Assembly: GCA_965222825.1 (NCBI GenBank)
Contig: OZ244964.1
Span: forward strand, 372,001 to 436,000
DNA from: G965207335 sp965222825
GTDB taxonomy: Bacteria > Pseudomonadota > Gammaproteobacteria > PS1 > Pseudothioglobaceae
Reading direction: 5' to 3'
Length of the DNA: 64,000 bases
How positions within the stretch are numbered: position 1 is the stretch's first letter; every line of letters begins with the position of its first letter. Below the pieces are notes generated by a model that saw nothing but the letters and a program-made list of their open reading frames with translations, did no database searches and was not told where the DNA came from. The position numbers and the translations under genes were made by a program. This document shows, piece after piece, positions 35,407 through 44,442 of the stretch.

Positions 35407-35408
35407 CC

Positions 35409-36239
35409 TTATTTATTATTGTTTATAAAACTTAATGATAATTGTTTTTTATCAATTCTTTTTTTAATAAAATCTAACTTAAAATTATTAGTTATAGTGC
35501 CATTGTTTTTTAAACGCTCTAATATCATTTTGTAGTATTCTTTATGAATTTCACAACTAATATAATTTCTTTTTAAGTCCTTACATAATACTATTTCAGA
35601 ACCGCTACCACCAAATAAAATAAAAACATCATCTTGCTCTTTAGTGCAAGATTTTATAAGCATTTCTACCAATTTTAATGGTATTTGACAGGCATGAAAA
35701 GTTTTATCTTTACTCACATTTTTAACCAAGTCAAAATAAAACCAACTATAAGGCATTCTACCTTTGTGTCCATTGGCTATTCTTTGTTTTATGCGTTTAT
35801 CTGTTGGGTTTTGATAAGGAACAACTACTTGATTTTTGTAGAAAAAATTATCTTTTGACTTCGTAGCGTGTAAAATTGACCTATGAGCCGTAGTAAAATG
35901 CTTTTTTGAATGACCAACATTAGTATTATAAGTCCAGACATAATCTTGCACATCGTAAGCACAATTATCTAAAAATTTAACTCTAAGATAAGCATTTTGC
36001 TTGGGATAATTTAACATAAATAAACTACCCTTTAATTTTAATACACGCATACATTCTTTAGTAATACTGATATACCAATTAATATACTCATTCCATTTTG
36101 TAGTATAGTTTTTACCTGAGTAATTAATGCCAACATTATAATCTGGGTCGCCATAAACCATATCTAGTGAATTATCAGGTATTTTTTTTAATATTTCTAG
36201 CACATCACAATTAAAAACTTGGTTTTTAAATTCTTGCAT
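35409..36239 (-). CDS. Type II DNA methyltransferase (beta-class N4/N6)
   Basis: A 276-residue MTase. Motif IV comes first (MVYGDPDYNVGINYSGKNY), followed by the target-recognition region. The SAM motif I comes late (DDVFILFGGSGSEIVLCKDL, then RNYISCEIHKEYY), which is the beta-class order. Motif IV has DPDY where most have DPPY; this variant occurs in a recognisable clade. It would protect the host from the endonuclease encoded 3 nt upstream. The recognition site cannot be told from the sequence. Confidence 0.88.
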   Translation of the reverse strand: MQEFKNQVFNCDVLEILKKIPDNSLDMVYGDPDYNVGINYSGKNYTTKWNEYINWYISITKECMRVLKLKGSLFMLNYPKQNAYLRVKFLDNCAYDVQDYVWTYNTNVGHSKKHFTTAHRSILHATKSKDNFFYKNQVVVPYQNPTDKRIKQRIANGHKGRMPYSWFYFDLVKNVSKDKTFHACQIPLKLVEMLIKSCTKEQDDVFILFGGSGSEIVLCKDLKRNYISCEIHKEYYKMILERLKNNGTITNNFKLDFIKKRIDKKQLSLSFINNNK

Positions 36240-36242
36240 ATT

Positions 36243-37049
36243 TTAGTTTTTATTAGGAATAAGATTATAAGCAATAGACTTAATAAATTTTATAGAAGTT
36301 ATATCCGTAGGATTTATAAAGGTATAACACCATAATTTTAATAAATCATAATTATTTTCTTTTTCACGAACAACATAAACACCGTATATTTTTTTAATTA
36401 CACCATTTAATACACCTTGTTTATTTGCATTATAATAGTATAAAAAAGGATGGTATAACTGATATACAGAAAAGCTATTAGGTTTACCATTTTTACCTTC
36501 AAATACACCTATTATGCCGTCAAATTCTATGGTTAAATCTATTTCAATTTGAATGTTATTAAGTTCTATTTCTGTATTACCAAGTTTATATTTAAATGAA
36601 GTTTTAGTGCGATGTGGAAAATAAGTCTTAGCTCGTTTAGCAATATCATTATTAGTTAATTCGTTATCCTGTCCAAACAAAAAATTATGTAGAATTCTTT
36701 GATTATTAGCAATTGATAAAATATTACTTTCGCTACTATTAAATTGGTTTAATAAACTTTTTTTATAAATCAAATCTTTAGTATTTTGTATTTGTTCAAA
36801 ATTATGATATACCTTGTCTATACCTTTTATAAATTTATGAAAACCACTACCTAGATGAATAATAGCTGTATCATTTTTTATAAGTAATGGTGGTAATTTA
36901 TCCTTACTATCAATTTTAGTTACAGCAAATGGATTACCAAAGTTAAGTTCAGCACATATTTTTTTAACTTTATTATTATGAAAGGTAAGGTTATTATTAT
37001 TTTTACAATTTTTGTATAATATTTCAATAACTTGATGCTTTTTATTCAT
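36243..37049 (-). CDS. Probable type II restriction endonuclease
   Basis: A 268-residue protein with a PD-(D/E)xK-like core: EIDLTIEFDGIIGVFEGKNG, where D..., E-G-K would be the metal and catalytic residues, followed by SVYQLYHPFLYYYNAN. It lacks a signal peptide. Its position directly upstream of the methyltransferase with 3 nt between them supports a restriction-modification pair. The specificity is unknown. Confidence 0.78.
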   Translation of the reverse strand: MNKKHQVIEILYKNCKNNNNLTFHNNKVKKICAELNFGNPFAVTKIDSKDKLPPLLIKNDTAIIHLGSGFHKFIKGIDKVYHNFEQIQNTKDLIYKKSLLNQFNSSESNILSIANNQRILHNFLFGQDNELTNNDIAKRAKTYFPHRTKTSFKYKLGNTEIELNNIQIEIDLTIEFDGIIGVFEGKNGKPNSFSVYQLYHPFLYYYNANKQGVLNGVIKKIYGVYVVREKENNYDLLKLWCYTFINPTDITSIKFIKSIAYNLIPNKN

Positions 37050-37144
37050 ATTTTTTTATTTATGTAATATGCTTCTTTTTAATCAAATACTACTGTAATT
37101 ACTAACAGATATAAATTTTTAAAATTTATAGTATTGTGAATATA

Positions 37145-37315
37145 TTAGTAAAAATCATCTATTATTTCACATAAATTATCGTAATGGTATCTCTCTATTA
37201 CAGTGTTTTTAAGTAATACTTCTAATACAAAACCATCCCATTGCAAATCATCATAAGACTCAGAAGTTGTTTTAAAAAATCTATAAATAAGATTATATTG
37301 CATATTCAAATTCAT
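37145..37315 (-). CDS. Small hypothetical ORF
   Basis: A 56-codon frame starting at ATG 37315: MNLNMQYNLIYRFFKTTSES, then a segment rich in acidic and aromatic residues ending CEIIDDFY. There is no Shine-Dalgarno, signal or HTH motif. It fills most of the 308-nt gap upstream of the restriction gene. It could be a restriction-associated small gene or chance; evidence is weak. Confidence 0.3.
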   Translation of the reverse strand: MNLNMQYNLIYRFFKTTSESYDDLQWDGFVLEVLLKNTVIERYHYDNLCEIIDDFY

Positions 37316-37357
37316 AATTTAATAGATTTGTCTTTAAAATATGGTGTCATAAAATAT

Positions 37358-38008
37358 CTAAAACCTTTTAAGCCAATCTACAATAACTTCTACTAATTCA
37401 TCCTCGCTACTGGTGAATAGATGTCCGGTAAAATCAATGGCTGTTTGTTGATAATTTTTTGCTACTAGATGCTCTCGTTCTTTTGCTGCTTTTGTATCTT
37501 TATTATTTTCATTGCCATAAATATCTAAAACAGGAATTTTGATACTAGTTAGGTTTTTATCACAAGCAAAAGGATAACCACCGTTATTACGACAACCTAG
37601 CACAACCAAACCATTTATTTGAGGCTTGTTTTTAGCTACAAAAGCACTCATCATCCTAGCACCTAAACTGTGCCCTACTAGCACGATTGTTTTTATATTT
37701 TTATTTTTAAGATAATTTATAGCAGTTTGAATACGATTATAAGCATCGTCAAACTTATTTTTATAGCCATCATCATTTTTTGTAACAGGCATTTGTAGTG
37801 ATAAACTGTGCCAAGCTAATTGTTTGTTAATACCTTGACGAATAGGCTCAACTACCAGCCACCTAGGGTGCTTGCCCTTGCCGTGTGCTAGAATAATACC
37901 TTTATCAACACTACCTTTTAGATAGATGCTATCTTTTTTTAAATCAAAAGCAAGGCTATTTGTGCTTAATAATAAAATAAATAATAAATAAAATACTGCC
38001 TTAGTCAT
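37358..38008 (-). CDS. DUF3530-like alpha/beta-hydrolase, secreted
   Basis: 216 residues from ATG 38008 (MTKAVFYLLFILLLSTNSLA is a signal peptide); the longer frame to 38041 lacks support. It has GIILAHGKGKHPRWLVVEPIR, WHSLSLQMPV, TIVLVGHSLGARMMSAFV with the Ser nucleophile, and a late FTGHLFTSSED with a candidate triad His. It is a paralogue of the gene at 23381. The start overlaps the stop of the NERD gene by 8 nt. Confidence 0.8.
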   Translation of the reverse strand: MTKAVFYLLFILLLSTNSLAFDLKKDSIYLKGSVDKGIILAHGKGKHPRWLVVEPIRQGINKQLAWHSLSLQMPVTKNDDGYKNKFDDAYNRIQTAINYLKNKNIKTIVLVGHSLGARMMSAFVAKNKPQINGLVVLGCRNNGGYPFACDKNLTSIKIPVLDIYGNENNKDTKAAKEREHLVAKNYQQTAIDFTGHLFTSSEDELVEVIVDWLKRF

Positions 38009-38783
38009 AAGATGACATACGAACATGATCATATAGTGCATTCGATATATTATTAGAATTTTCTATACTAAGTTTTTCTTTAAATGACTCAATATATTTT
38101 TTTATATTGCTAGCATTTATAACAGCAATATTATTATTTTTTGTCTTGCTTTCAACCCACCAACCAGGAAAAACAATAATTGGAAAAACATTAACATTTA
38201 GTTTTTCTTTTAGCCATATTGCTTGGTATTGTGCTTGTTTAATAATTTTATCGCCTGTGTTATAACCATCTTTTATTATATCGCCATTAACATACTTAAT
38301 TGTTGCACCGTGTTTTGTTGGTTGTTTAGGTTTTTTGGATTTACTATAGGTTTTTGTTTCAATAGTAAAAACACCTTGTGGACAAACAACAACATGATCA
38401 ATATTAAAGGTTTTATCCTCATTGATAACATCGTGAATTATATGTACCCCTTCTTTTTTTAATAAGCTAAGATACTCTGCTACTTCTTTTTCACCATCTC
38501 TACCTAGTATAAGATTAGCTAGTTGTTTCTTATAATTAATTATTTTAATAATAGCATAAGGAATATACATTAAAAAAATAACGCTAACCATAATAATAAA
38601 TGATACTGGTGCATCTAAATAATAAATAATCCAACCAGTTAGTGCGTATGTAAAAAGAATAGTAAAAATAACCGCAATATCGCTCTTTTTATCTTTAATA
38701 GCAATAATACTATCATCTATTGATTGTCCAGCATATCTAAGCTGTCTACTATGTTTTAGTGGTGATTTAGCATGTTTTTTCAT
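38001..38783 (-). CDS. NERD-domain membrane protein
   Basis: A 260-residue protein with two transmembrane segments (about residues 38-82: DIAVIFTILFTYALTGWII and SFIIMVSVIFLMYIPYAII) and a NERD domain after residue 90: LGRDGEKEVAEYLS, FNIDHVVVCPQGVFTIETKT and IVFPGWWV. NERD is a nuclease-related fold, with D and E-x-K as the putative catalytic residues. The biological role is uncertain. It lies 6 nt after yebC and may be cotranscribed with it. Confidence 0.85.
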   Translation of the reverse strand: MKKHAKSPLKHSRQLRYAGQSIDDSIIAIKDKKSDIAVIFTILFTYALTGWIIYYLDAPVSFIIMVSVIFLMYIPYAIIKIINYKKQLANLILGRDGEKEVAEYLSLLKKEGVHIIHDVINEDKTFNIDHVVVCPQGVFTIETKTYSKSKKPKQPTKHGATIKYVNGDIIKDGYNTGDKIIKQAQYQAIWLKEKLNVNVFPIIVFPGWWVESKTKNNNIAVINASNIKKYIESFKEKLSIENSNNISNALYDHVRMSSYD

Positions 38784-38789
38784 ATTATT

Positions 38790-39512
38790 TTAATCGCTAG
38801 TATCAGCATTGTGATAAATCTCACTAACATCATCTAGGTCTTCTAAGTGCTCAATAAGACGCATAAATTTTTCGCTATCATTTTTATCTAATTTAATTTT
38901 AATACTAGGTTGCATAATAACTTCATAATAATCAGGGTTTAGTTTATTTGCTGTTAGAGTGTCTTTTACGCTATGTAAATCTTCTGGGTTAGTAAGGACC
39001 ATAATTGAGCCATCATCATTAGCAATTATATCCTGTGCACCTGTTTCAAGTACAATATCCATAATAATTTCTTCATCACCAGAGTCAAAACCAATAAAAC
39101 CTTGTTTACTAAATAAATAAGCAACCGAGCCAGTTGTGCCTAAATTACTGCCGTGTTTACTAAATGCATGACGCACTTCTGCCACAGTGCGATTTTTATT
39201 ATCTGTTAAACAATCAACCATAATAGCAGTACCTGCTGTGCCATACCCTTCATAACGCACTTGTTCGTAATTATTATCATCTAAATTACCGCTACCGCGT
39301 TTTATAGCATTATCAATGGTATCGCGTTTCATATTAGCCGCTAATGCTTTATCAATTACTGTGCGTAAAGATGGGTTATTTTCTATAACTCCACCGCCTG
39401 TTTTCGCTGCTACTATAATCTCTTTAATAAGTTTAGTAAAAACTTTACCTCGTTTAGCATCTTGGGCGCCTTTACGATGTTGGATATTATGCCATTTACT
39501 ATGTCCTGCCAT
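38790..39512 (-). CDS. yebC: YebC/PmpR family regulatory/translation factor
   Basis: A 240-residue YebC-type protein beginning MAGHSKWHNIQHRKGAQDAK, with RDTIDNAIKRGSG, YEGYGTAGTAIMVDCLTDNK-NRT and SVAYLFSKQGFI. Members have been reported as DNA-binding regulators and as factors acting on ribosomes stalled at polyproline. ruvC, a frequent neighbour in other genomes, is absent here. Confidence 0.95.
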   Translation of the reverse strand: MAGHSKWHNIQHRKGAQDAKRGKVFTKLIKEIIVAAKTGGGVIENNPSLRTVIDKALAANMKRDTIDNAIKRGSGNLDDNNYEQVRYEGYGTAGTAIMVDCLTDNKNRTVAEVRHAFSKHGSNLGTTGSVAYLFSKQGFIGFDSGDEEIIMDIVLETGAQDIIANDDGSIMVLTNPEDLHSVKDTLTANKLNPDYYEVIMQPSIKIKLDKNDSEKFMRLIEHLEDLDDVSEIYHNADTSD

Positions 39513-39553
39513 ACTTTATTATTTTATATTTTTATAATTTATAATACTAATTA

Positions 39554-40420
39554 TTATAAAGATAATTCTTTATATGATGCTAACATATTGATATTAATTA
39601 AAAATTGAATTAGTGAACCTACTGAAACAAATAAATATTCTCCAGATTCTTTACTATTTTCTGGATGGTCGCATAAAGTAGCATTATTAGGACCAAAACC
39701 AAGACTAATGCCTAAATATTCCCAAAAACCAACCTTAATAGCTTCTGCTTTGAAATGTTTACGATAATGACTGTTAAGAAAAAAATTTTTTGCTTGTATG
39801 CGATTATATAAAACCCTGCCTTCCTGCCAAGCTATTGCTGCTACTATAAAATCTAGTATATACTCGTTAGAATTTTGTCTTTCTAAAGATAAAGGATAAG
39901 AGACACTACTATATATACTATTATTGTGATAAGACTTTGCAAGATTTTTTTTTGTAATTAACTCACTCAGTGCTAGTTGTAAAGAAGTAGTAGGAATGGC
40001 AACAACAGTGTGATACTTGTAAGGATTATCTAAGAAAAATTGTTTTAAATTCTCTTTAAAAATAGCTGATTTTTCTTTACATGTATTTATTAAATGTATT
40101 ACCGTCCATTTATTATCGTTAAGATAAACTAAGCCCGCGTGAGTGTAATTCCACAAGCCTATTTTTCTGTAAAAACGCTCTTTAGGTGCATTAGAACCAA
40201 GTCGTCCTAATAGAGCAACTTTTGCACCACTATTGTTTAAGTAATATATTACTTTATTAGTCAATAAAGTAGCATTACTATATTGATTGACTGTTGGTGT
40301 TGTTTTTGGACACTCATTATCATCACTAGCAAAAATAACATTTGTAATAGGTAATGTAGTAAAAAATATAAATAAACTTTTATAAAAAATATTAAGTATT
40401 ATTTTGATACTATTTAACAT
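39554..40420 (-). CDS. DUF2145-like secreted protein
   Basis: A 288-residue protein with a signal-like N-terminus (SLFIFFTTLPITNVIFA). The landmarks are VALLGRLGSNAPKERFYRKI, NYTHAGLVYLNDNKWTVIHL, NTCKEKSAIFKENLKQFF, YHTVVAIPTTSLQLAL and YSSVSYPLSL. The Y.HAG, V.HL-N.C and FF.D arrangement matches DUF2145, which may be an NlpC/P60-like cysteine-peptidase relative. The function is unknown. It starts 9 nt before the end of the upstream 154-residue gene and may be in the same operon. Confidence 0.75.
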   Translation of the reverse strand: MLNSIKIILNIFYKSLFIFFTTLPITNVIFASDDNECPKTTPTVNQYSNATLLTNKVIYYLNNSGAKVALLGRLGSNAPKERFYRKIGLWNYTHAGLVYLNDNKWTVIHLINTCKEKSAIFKENLKQFFLDNPYKYHTVVAIPTTSLQLALSELITKKNLAKSYHNNSIYSSVSYPLSLERQNSNEYILDFIVAAIAWQEGRVLYNRIQAKNFFLNSHYRKHFKAEAIKVGFWEYLGISLGFGPNNATLCDHPENSKESGEYLFVSVGSLIQFLININMLASYKELSL

Positions 40421-40429
40421 AAACTATAA

Positions 40430-40894
40430 TTATTGTTTATAATTATTCATTAATTCTTTAATATCTTCTAAGGTTTTAATTTTAGAAAAATGCTGGGCAT
40501 ATTCTGATAAAACAATATTTTTAATTTCTGTATGATATTTTTTTATGTTTGTTAGTATAGCAATCTCTTGAGTAACACATTTATTAGCATCTATATCTAT
40601 TACAATTTTTAATTCTTGTATCAAAAATTCCAATTTTATTTCAACACTTCTGTATTGGATATATTTTTTATCTGGTAAAAAAACTTTACTAATAATTAAT
40701 AGGATATTTAATATAAGTGCTAGTATTGTAATATCTAAAAGTTCTTTTTGTAGCACTAGAAAACTAAGTAATAAAATACCGGTAAATAAAATTAAATTAA
40801 CCATTATCCAATAAGAAATTTTATGTATTTTTGCCCAATATTTATAATAGTTTAGTTTTTTTTCATAGAAAAGTAATTTGTTGTTTTTACTCAT
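40430..40894 (-). CDS. Two-TM protein, possibly SLATT/DUF4231-like
   Basis: A 154-residue protein: a basic N-terminal segment (FYEKKLNYYKYWAKIHKISY), two adjacent hydrophobic helices (WIMVNLILFTGILLLSFLV and ILALILNILLIISKVF), then a long helical C-terminal part. This two-helix plus helical-tail layout recalls SLATT domains of effector-associated systems, but no nucleotide-cyclase partner is present and I do not recognise a signature. It overlaps the upstream gene by 8 nt. Confidence 0.6.
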   Translation of the reverse strand: MSKNNKLLFYEKKLNYYKYWAKIHKISYWIMVNLILFTGILLLSFLVLQKELLDITILALILNILLIISKVFLPDKKYIQYRSVEIKLEFLIQELKIVIDIDANKCVTQEIAILTNIKKYHTEIKNIVLSEYAQHFSKIKTLEDIKELMNNYKQ

Positions 40895-41495
40895 TGTTAT
40901 TATTTTTGAATAAGACTAGAATTAATAGCATTATAAGTGAGCCTACTCCTATCAGCAACATTTGAATTTGTATTGCCTGTGCTAAATTTTTATCTAAAAA
41001 TTCGTTATTACTACTAGATGTAGTTATATAAGTATATATCCATTCTAATACTTCATATATCCCACCTAAACCTAAAAATAATAGTAATATTACCATTACT
41101 TCTATTTTATAACTATTAAATGATACTAGTGTTCTTAGTTTTTCTCTAAATGGTAATACTAATAATAATCCAAAACTAAAATGCACTAATCTATCGTAGT
41201 GATTGCGTTCAAAACTTAACCACTCCATAGCATAATAACCAAGTGGCACTTGTTCATAACTATAATGTGAGCCTATGGTTTGCATAACTGCAAATATAAA
41301 TATTAGCGTATAAGATAGATTAGAAAATGTAAACTTTTTATATGTTTCTACTAAATAAATAATACCTAACATAAGCAAAATATTCTCAGCTATCCATACT
41401 GATAAATAATTAACATTAACACTACACACAAACCAAATAATGATAAATGTTAAAAATAAAAATTGTTGCCCCTTGTGCTCGCTAAATTTACTCAT
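40887..41495 (-). CDS. DUF2238 (YjdF-like) inner-membrane protein
   Basis: A 202-residue polytopic protein with about six hydrophobic helices, HYDRLVHFSFGLLLVLPFRE and GLGGIYEVLEWIYTYITTSSS, the signature of DUF2238. The acidic and His residues in RLVHF and YEVLEW are conserved in the family, whose function is unknown. It overlaps bioH by 4 nt. Confidence 0.88.
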   Translation of the reverse strand: MSKFSEHKGQQFLFLTFIIIWFVCSVNVNYLSVWIAENILLMLGIIYLVETYKKFTFSNLSYTLIFIFAVMQTIGSHYSYEQVPLGYYAMEWLSFERNHYDRLVHFSFGLLLVLPFREKLRTLVSFNSYKIEVMVILLLFLGLGGIYEVLEWIYTYITTSSSNNEFLDKNLAQAIQIQMLLIGVGSLIMLLILVLFKNNNNE

Positions 41496-42193
41496 AACTT
41501 GAAATCTTCGTTTAAAAATAATAAATGACCACTTTTTATAATATAGTAATCTATATTTTGCTCTTTATACCATTTACTAATTTTAGCACTAACTAAGGTA
41601 TCATATTTGCCTAAAATACCTTGCTTCTGGCATTTTAAGTTAATAAAATTATCCCTTAAATCATTGGTTAATAAAATATCTAGACCTTGATTGAGAGCTT
41701 TTGTTGATATTTTATATTTAGCAATATTTCTGTTTATAGTATTCAAGTATTGTTTATTTTTAGTTTGTAAACTAGCAAAATTTTGCAAGGTTTTTATGGC
41801 ATTAATATTTAACTCTTTTGCAAATTGGATAAAATTATCAGTGCTAATACCATACTGCCAATCTTTTTTCCGCACAAAACAAGGACTTGATGCTAGTAAA
41901 ATTAGTTTTTTAGTGGTTATAATTTCTGCTATTTTAATTGCAACCAAGCCACCTAGCGACCAGCCAACAATTATGCTATTTAGTGGAATAATTTTAACTA
42001 TAATATCTAGCCACTCATTCAAACCACCTTTTAGAAAATCACTTCTACCAAAGCCGGGTAAATCAAATAGTATTACTTTATATTTTTGCTCTAAATTACT
42101 AATAATACTTTGAAAAATATCAGCATTAAAGCCCCATCCGTGTATTAATACTAATGGTTGTTTGCTGTTATTTGTTGTGCTATGCCATAACAT
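41492..42193 (-). CDS. bioH: Pimeloyl-ACP methyl ester carboxylesterase
   Basis: A 233-residue alpha/beta-hydrolase with PLVLIHGWGFNADIFQSII, FDLPGFGRSDFLKGG and the nucleophile elbow IIVGWSLGGLVAIKIA. The terminal part contains GHLLFLNE with the triad His. Its overlap (14 nt) with bioF makes it BioH, which frees pimeloyl-ACP in biotin synthesis. bioC, bioD and bioB are not in the window. Confidence 0.93.
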   Translation of the reverse strand: MLWHSTTNNSKQPLVLIHGWGFNADIFQSIISNLEQKYKVILFDLPGFGRSDFLKGGLNEWLDIIVKIIPLNSIIVGWSLGGLVAIKIAEIITTKKLILLASSPCFVRKKDWQYGISTDNFIQFAKELNINAIKTLQNFASLQTKNKQYLNTINRNIAKYKISTKALNQGLDILLTNDLRDNFINLKCQKQGILGKYDTLVSAKISKWYKEQNIDYYIIKSGHLLFLNEDFKL

Positions 42194-43301
42194 TTTTTAG
42201 AGATTTTAATAGTAATTTTATGTGTTTTTTACTATGCCCAGCATTAATACTAATGCGTAATCTAGCAGTATTTTTAGTAACAGTAGGATAACGAATAGCA
42301 GCTAATAAAAATCCTAATTTACGCATTTTTTTTGCTATGGTTAATAATTTAGTATTATCACCAATAATAATAGGCTGTATAGCAGTATTTGATTTTTGAA
42401 TTTTTATATCATACAATTTAGCAATATTTTTAAAATATTCTATGTTAGCAAATAATTTTTTTTGCAACTCCCCTGTTTTTATTATCTCCAAGGCAGTTAA
42501 ACTAGCACCAGCTATAACTGGTGCTATTGCTGTTGTATAAACAAATGGCCTTGATTTTTGCACTAAATATTCAATAAAGTCATAACTACCAGCAACAAAT
42601 GCCCCCATAGTGCCTAAGGCTTTGCCTAAGGTTGCCATATAGATAGTTTCTCTGCTTAGTTTAGTTTGTTTCATAGCAAAACTATGTGCACCATCTAGTA
42701 ATAAATAACTATTATAGTCCTTGGCAAGACTTTGCAGTGCACCTACATCAGCATCATCGCCATCCATACTAAACACTACATCACTAACTATTAAACCACA
42801 ACTATTATTACTAGTTAATTTTTGAAGTTTTTTTTCAACAAGTAGCAAATTTTTGTGAGGGTATCTATTAATATTCATATTTATTAAATAATTAGCATCA
42901 ATTAACGAGGCGTGGTTTAATTTATCTTGTAATACCCAACTAATATCATCTCTTAGTGCAGAAAATATCCCTAAATTAGCTATATAACCTGTTGTAAATA
43001 GGACTACCCTCTCGCACGATAGATAATCTGCTAAGGCTAATTCTAGCTCTTTGTGTGCCTGTGAATAACCACTTAATAGTTGTGATGCACCACTACCTAT
43101 GCCGTATTTTTTACTAGCTCTTATGAGTGCTTGTTTAATATCACTGTTATTTGCTAGTGATAGATAGTCATTACTAGAAAAATTAACTAATTTTACCCCG
43201 TTAATAAAAACCTCAACGCCCTGCGGTGTTGTTAATACCTCTCTAGTGCGATAAAGGTTATTATCTCTTAATTTTTGTAATTTAGTAGCAAAATCTATCA
43301 T
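42180..43301 (-). CDS. bioF: 8-amino-7-oxononanoate synthase
   Basis: A 373-residue PLP-dependent alpha-oxoamine synthase: FSSNDYLSLANNSDIK, GIGSGASQLLSGYSQAHKEL, LQDKLNHASLIDANYL, LLLDGAHSFAM and, with the PLP lysine, YMATLGKALGTMGAFVAGS. It condenses pimeloyl-ACP with alanine. It is followed by bioH in the same transcript. Confidence 0.96.
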   Translation of the reverse strand: MIDFATKLQKLRDNNLYRTREVLTTPQGVEVFINGVKLVNFSSNDYLSLANNSDIKQALIRASKKYGIGSGASQLLSGYSQAHKELELALADYLSCERVVLFTTGYIANLGIFSALRDDISWVLQDKLNHASLIDANYLINMNINRYPHKNLLLVEKKLQKLTSNNSCGLIVSDVVFSMDGDDADVGALQSLAKDYNSYLLLDGAHSFAMKQTKLSRETIYMATLGKALGTMGAFVAGSYDFIEYLVQKSRPFVYTTAIAPVIAGASLTALEIIKTGELQKKLFANIEYFKNIAKLYDIKIQKSNTAIQPIIIGDNTKLLTIAKKMRKLGFLLAAIRYPTVTKNTARLRISINAGHSKKHIKLLLKSLKNVMA

Positions 43302-43446
43302 ATTTTACGCAATTACTGTCTAAGGATACAGCCTACAAGTTTAATTTTTACTCCATTAAAATTACTGTTTTGAATATAAAAGACACATCTAAAACGCATA
43401 TAAGGGAAATGCAAAAGTTGGACTTGTGTAATCAACAAACCACCTG

Positions 43447-44232
43447 TTATTGTTTAGATAAATTATTAAGTGGCGATGATGCACTTGCGTATAGTTTTTT
43501 AGCCATTCTACCTGCTAAATATGATGCCCTACCAGCAATAACAGCATACTTCATTGCTTCTGCCATAATAATTGGTTTATCAGCCTTAGCAATAGCAGAA
43601 TTCATTAGCACACCATCACAACCTAACTCCATAGCAAAACTAGCATCTGATGCACACCCTATACCAGCATCAAGTAGCACTGGCACGCTAGCTTGCTCAA
43701 TAATAAGTTTAATATGATGAGGATTGCCAATACCCCTACCAGAGCCAATTAGAGATGCAAGCGGCATAATAGCAACACAACCTATATCCTCTAACATTTT
43801 TGCAACAATTATATCATCATTAGTATATACCATTACCTGAAAGCCATCAGATACCAACTCTTTTGCCGCTATTAGTGTTTCTGGTATATTAGGATATAGG
43901 GTTTTTTCATCGCCTAATACCTCTAATTTTACTAAATTATGCCCATCTAATAACTCTCTAGCTAATTGACAAGTCCTAATAGCATCCTTAGCACTATAAC
44001 ACCCAGCAGTATTAGGTAGTATTGTATATTTTTGTGGTGATATTACCTCAAGCAAACTAGACTCATTGCTATTTTGTCCAATATTTGTTCGCCTTATAGC
44101 AACAGTAATAATCTCTGCACCGCTAGCCTTAGTTGCTAACTTAGTTTCCTCTAAGTCTTTATATTTACCAGAGCCAACTAACAATCTAGACTTATAAACC
44201 TTACCCGCTATTCTAAATTCACTGTCTTGCAT
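43447..44232 (-). CDS. thiG: Thiazole synthase
   Basis: A 261-residue ThiG with FRIAGKVYKSRLLVGSGKYK, AEIITVAIRR, ILPNTAGCYSAKDAIRTCQL, VKLEVLGDEKTLYPN, MPLASLIGSGRGIGNPHHIK and VLLDAGIGCASDASFAMELG. It forms the thiazole of thiamine using the ThiS thiocarboxylate, deoxyxylulose phosphate and an imine. thiS is not visible next to it. The gap to bioF (43302-43446) holds nothing recognisable. Confidence 0.96.
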   Translation of the reverse strand: MQDSEFRIAGKVYKSRLLVGSGKYKDLEETKLATKASGAEIITVAIRRTNIGQNSNESSLLEVISPQKYTILPNTAGCYSAKDAIRTCQLARELLDGHNLVKLEVLGDEKTLYPNIPETLIAAKELVSDGFQVMVYTNDDIIVAKMLEDIGCVAIMPLASLIGSGRGIGNPHHIKLIIEQASVPVLLDAGIGCASDASFAMELGCDGVLMNSAIAKADKPIIMAEAMKYAVIAGRASYLAGRMAKKLYASASSPLNNLSKQ

Positions 44233-44442
44233 AATAAATAATCAATAAATATAAAATATTATAAAGTGTTTTATATCTCAGTAGAATTTAATAATTTGTT
44301 TAGGAGCAGGCAAGATACCGTCTTGCTCTAAATAAATATTACACAAAAATAAAAAAATTTCTAAACATTAAATAAATTTCTAAACTATAGTTAGTTATAA
44401 TTAAGTTTAATTACACCTATATTAGAATAAAAAATTAATATT

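Noticed and set aside
40430..40894. SLATT-type defence effector
   Set aside because: Only the two-helix layout fits. No cyclase or sensor partner, and the neighbours are biotin and housekeeping membrane genes.
43302..44442. thiS or another small gene around thiG, and tRNA genes in the window
   Set aside because: No ThiS-like GG-ending frame was seen near thiG. No cloverleaf or CCA-type tRNA gene was recognised by eye anywhere, but this was not computed.
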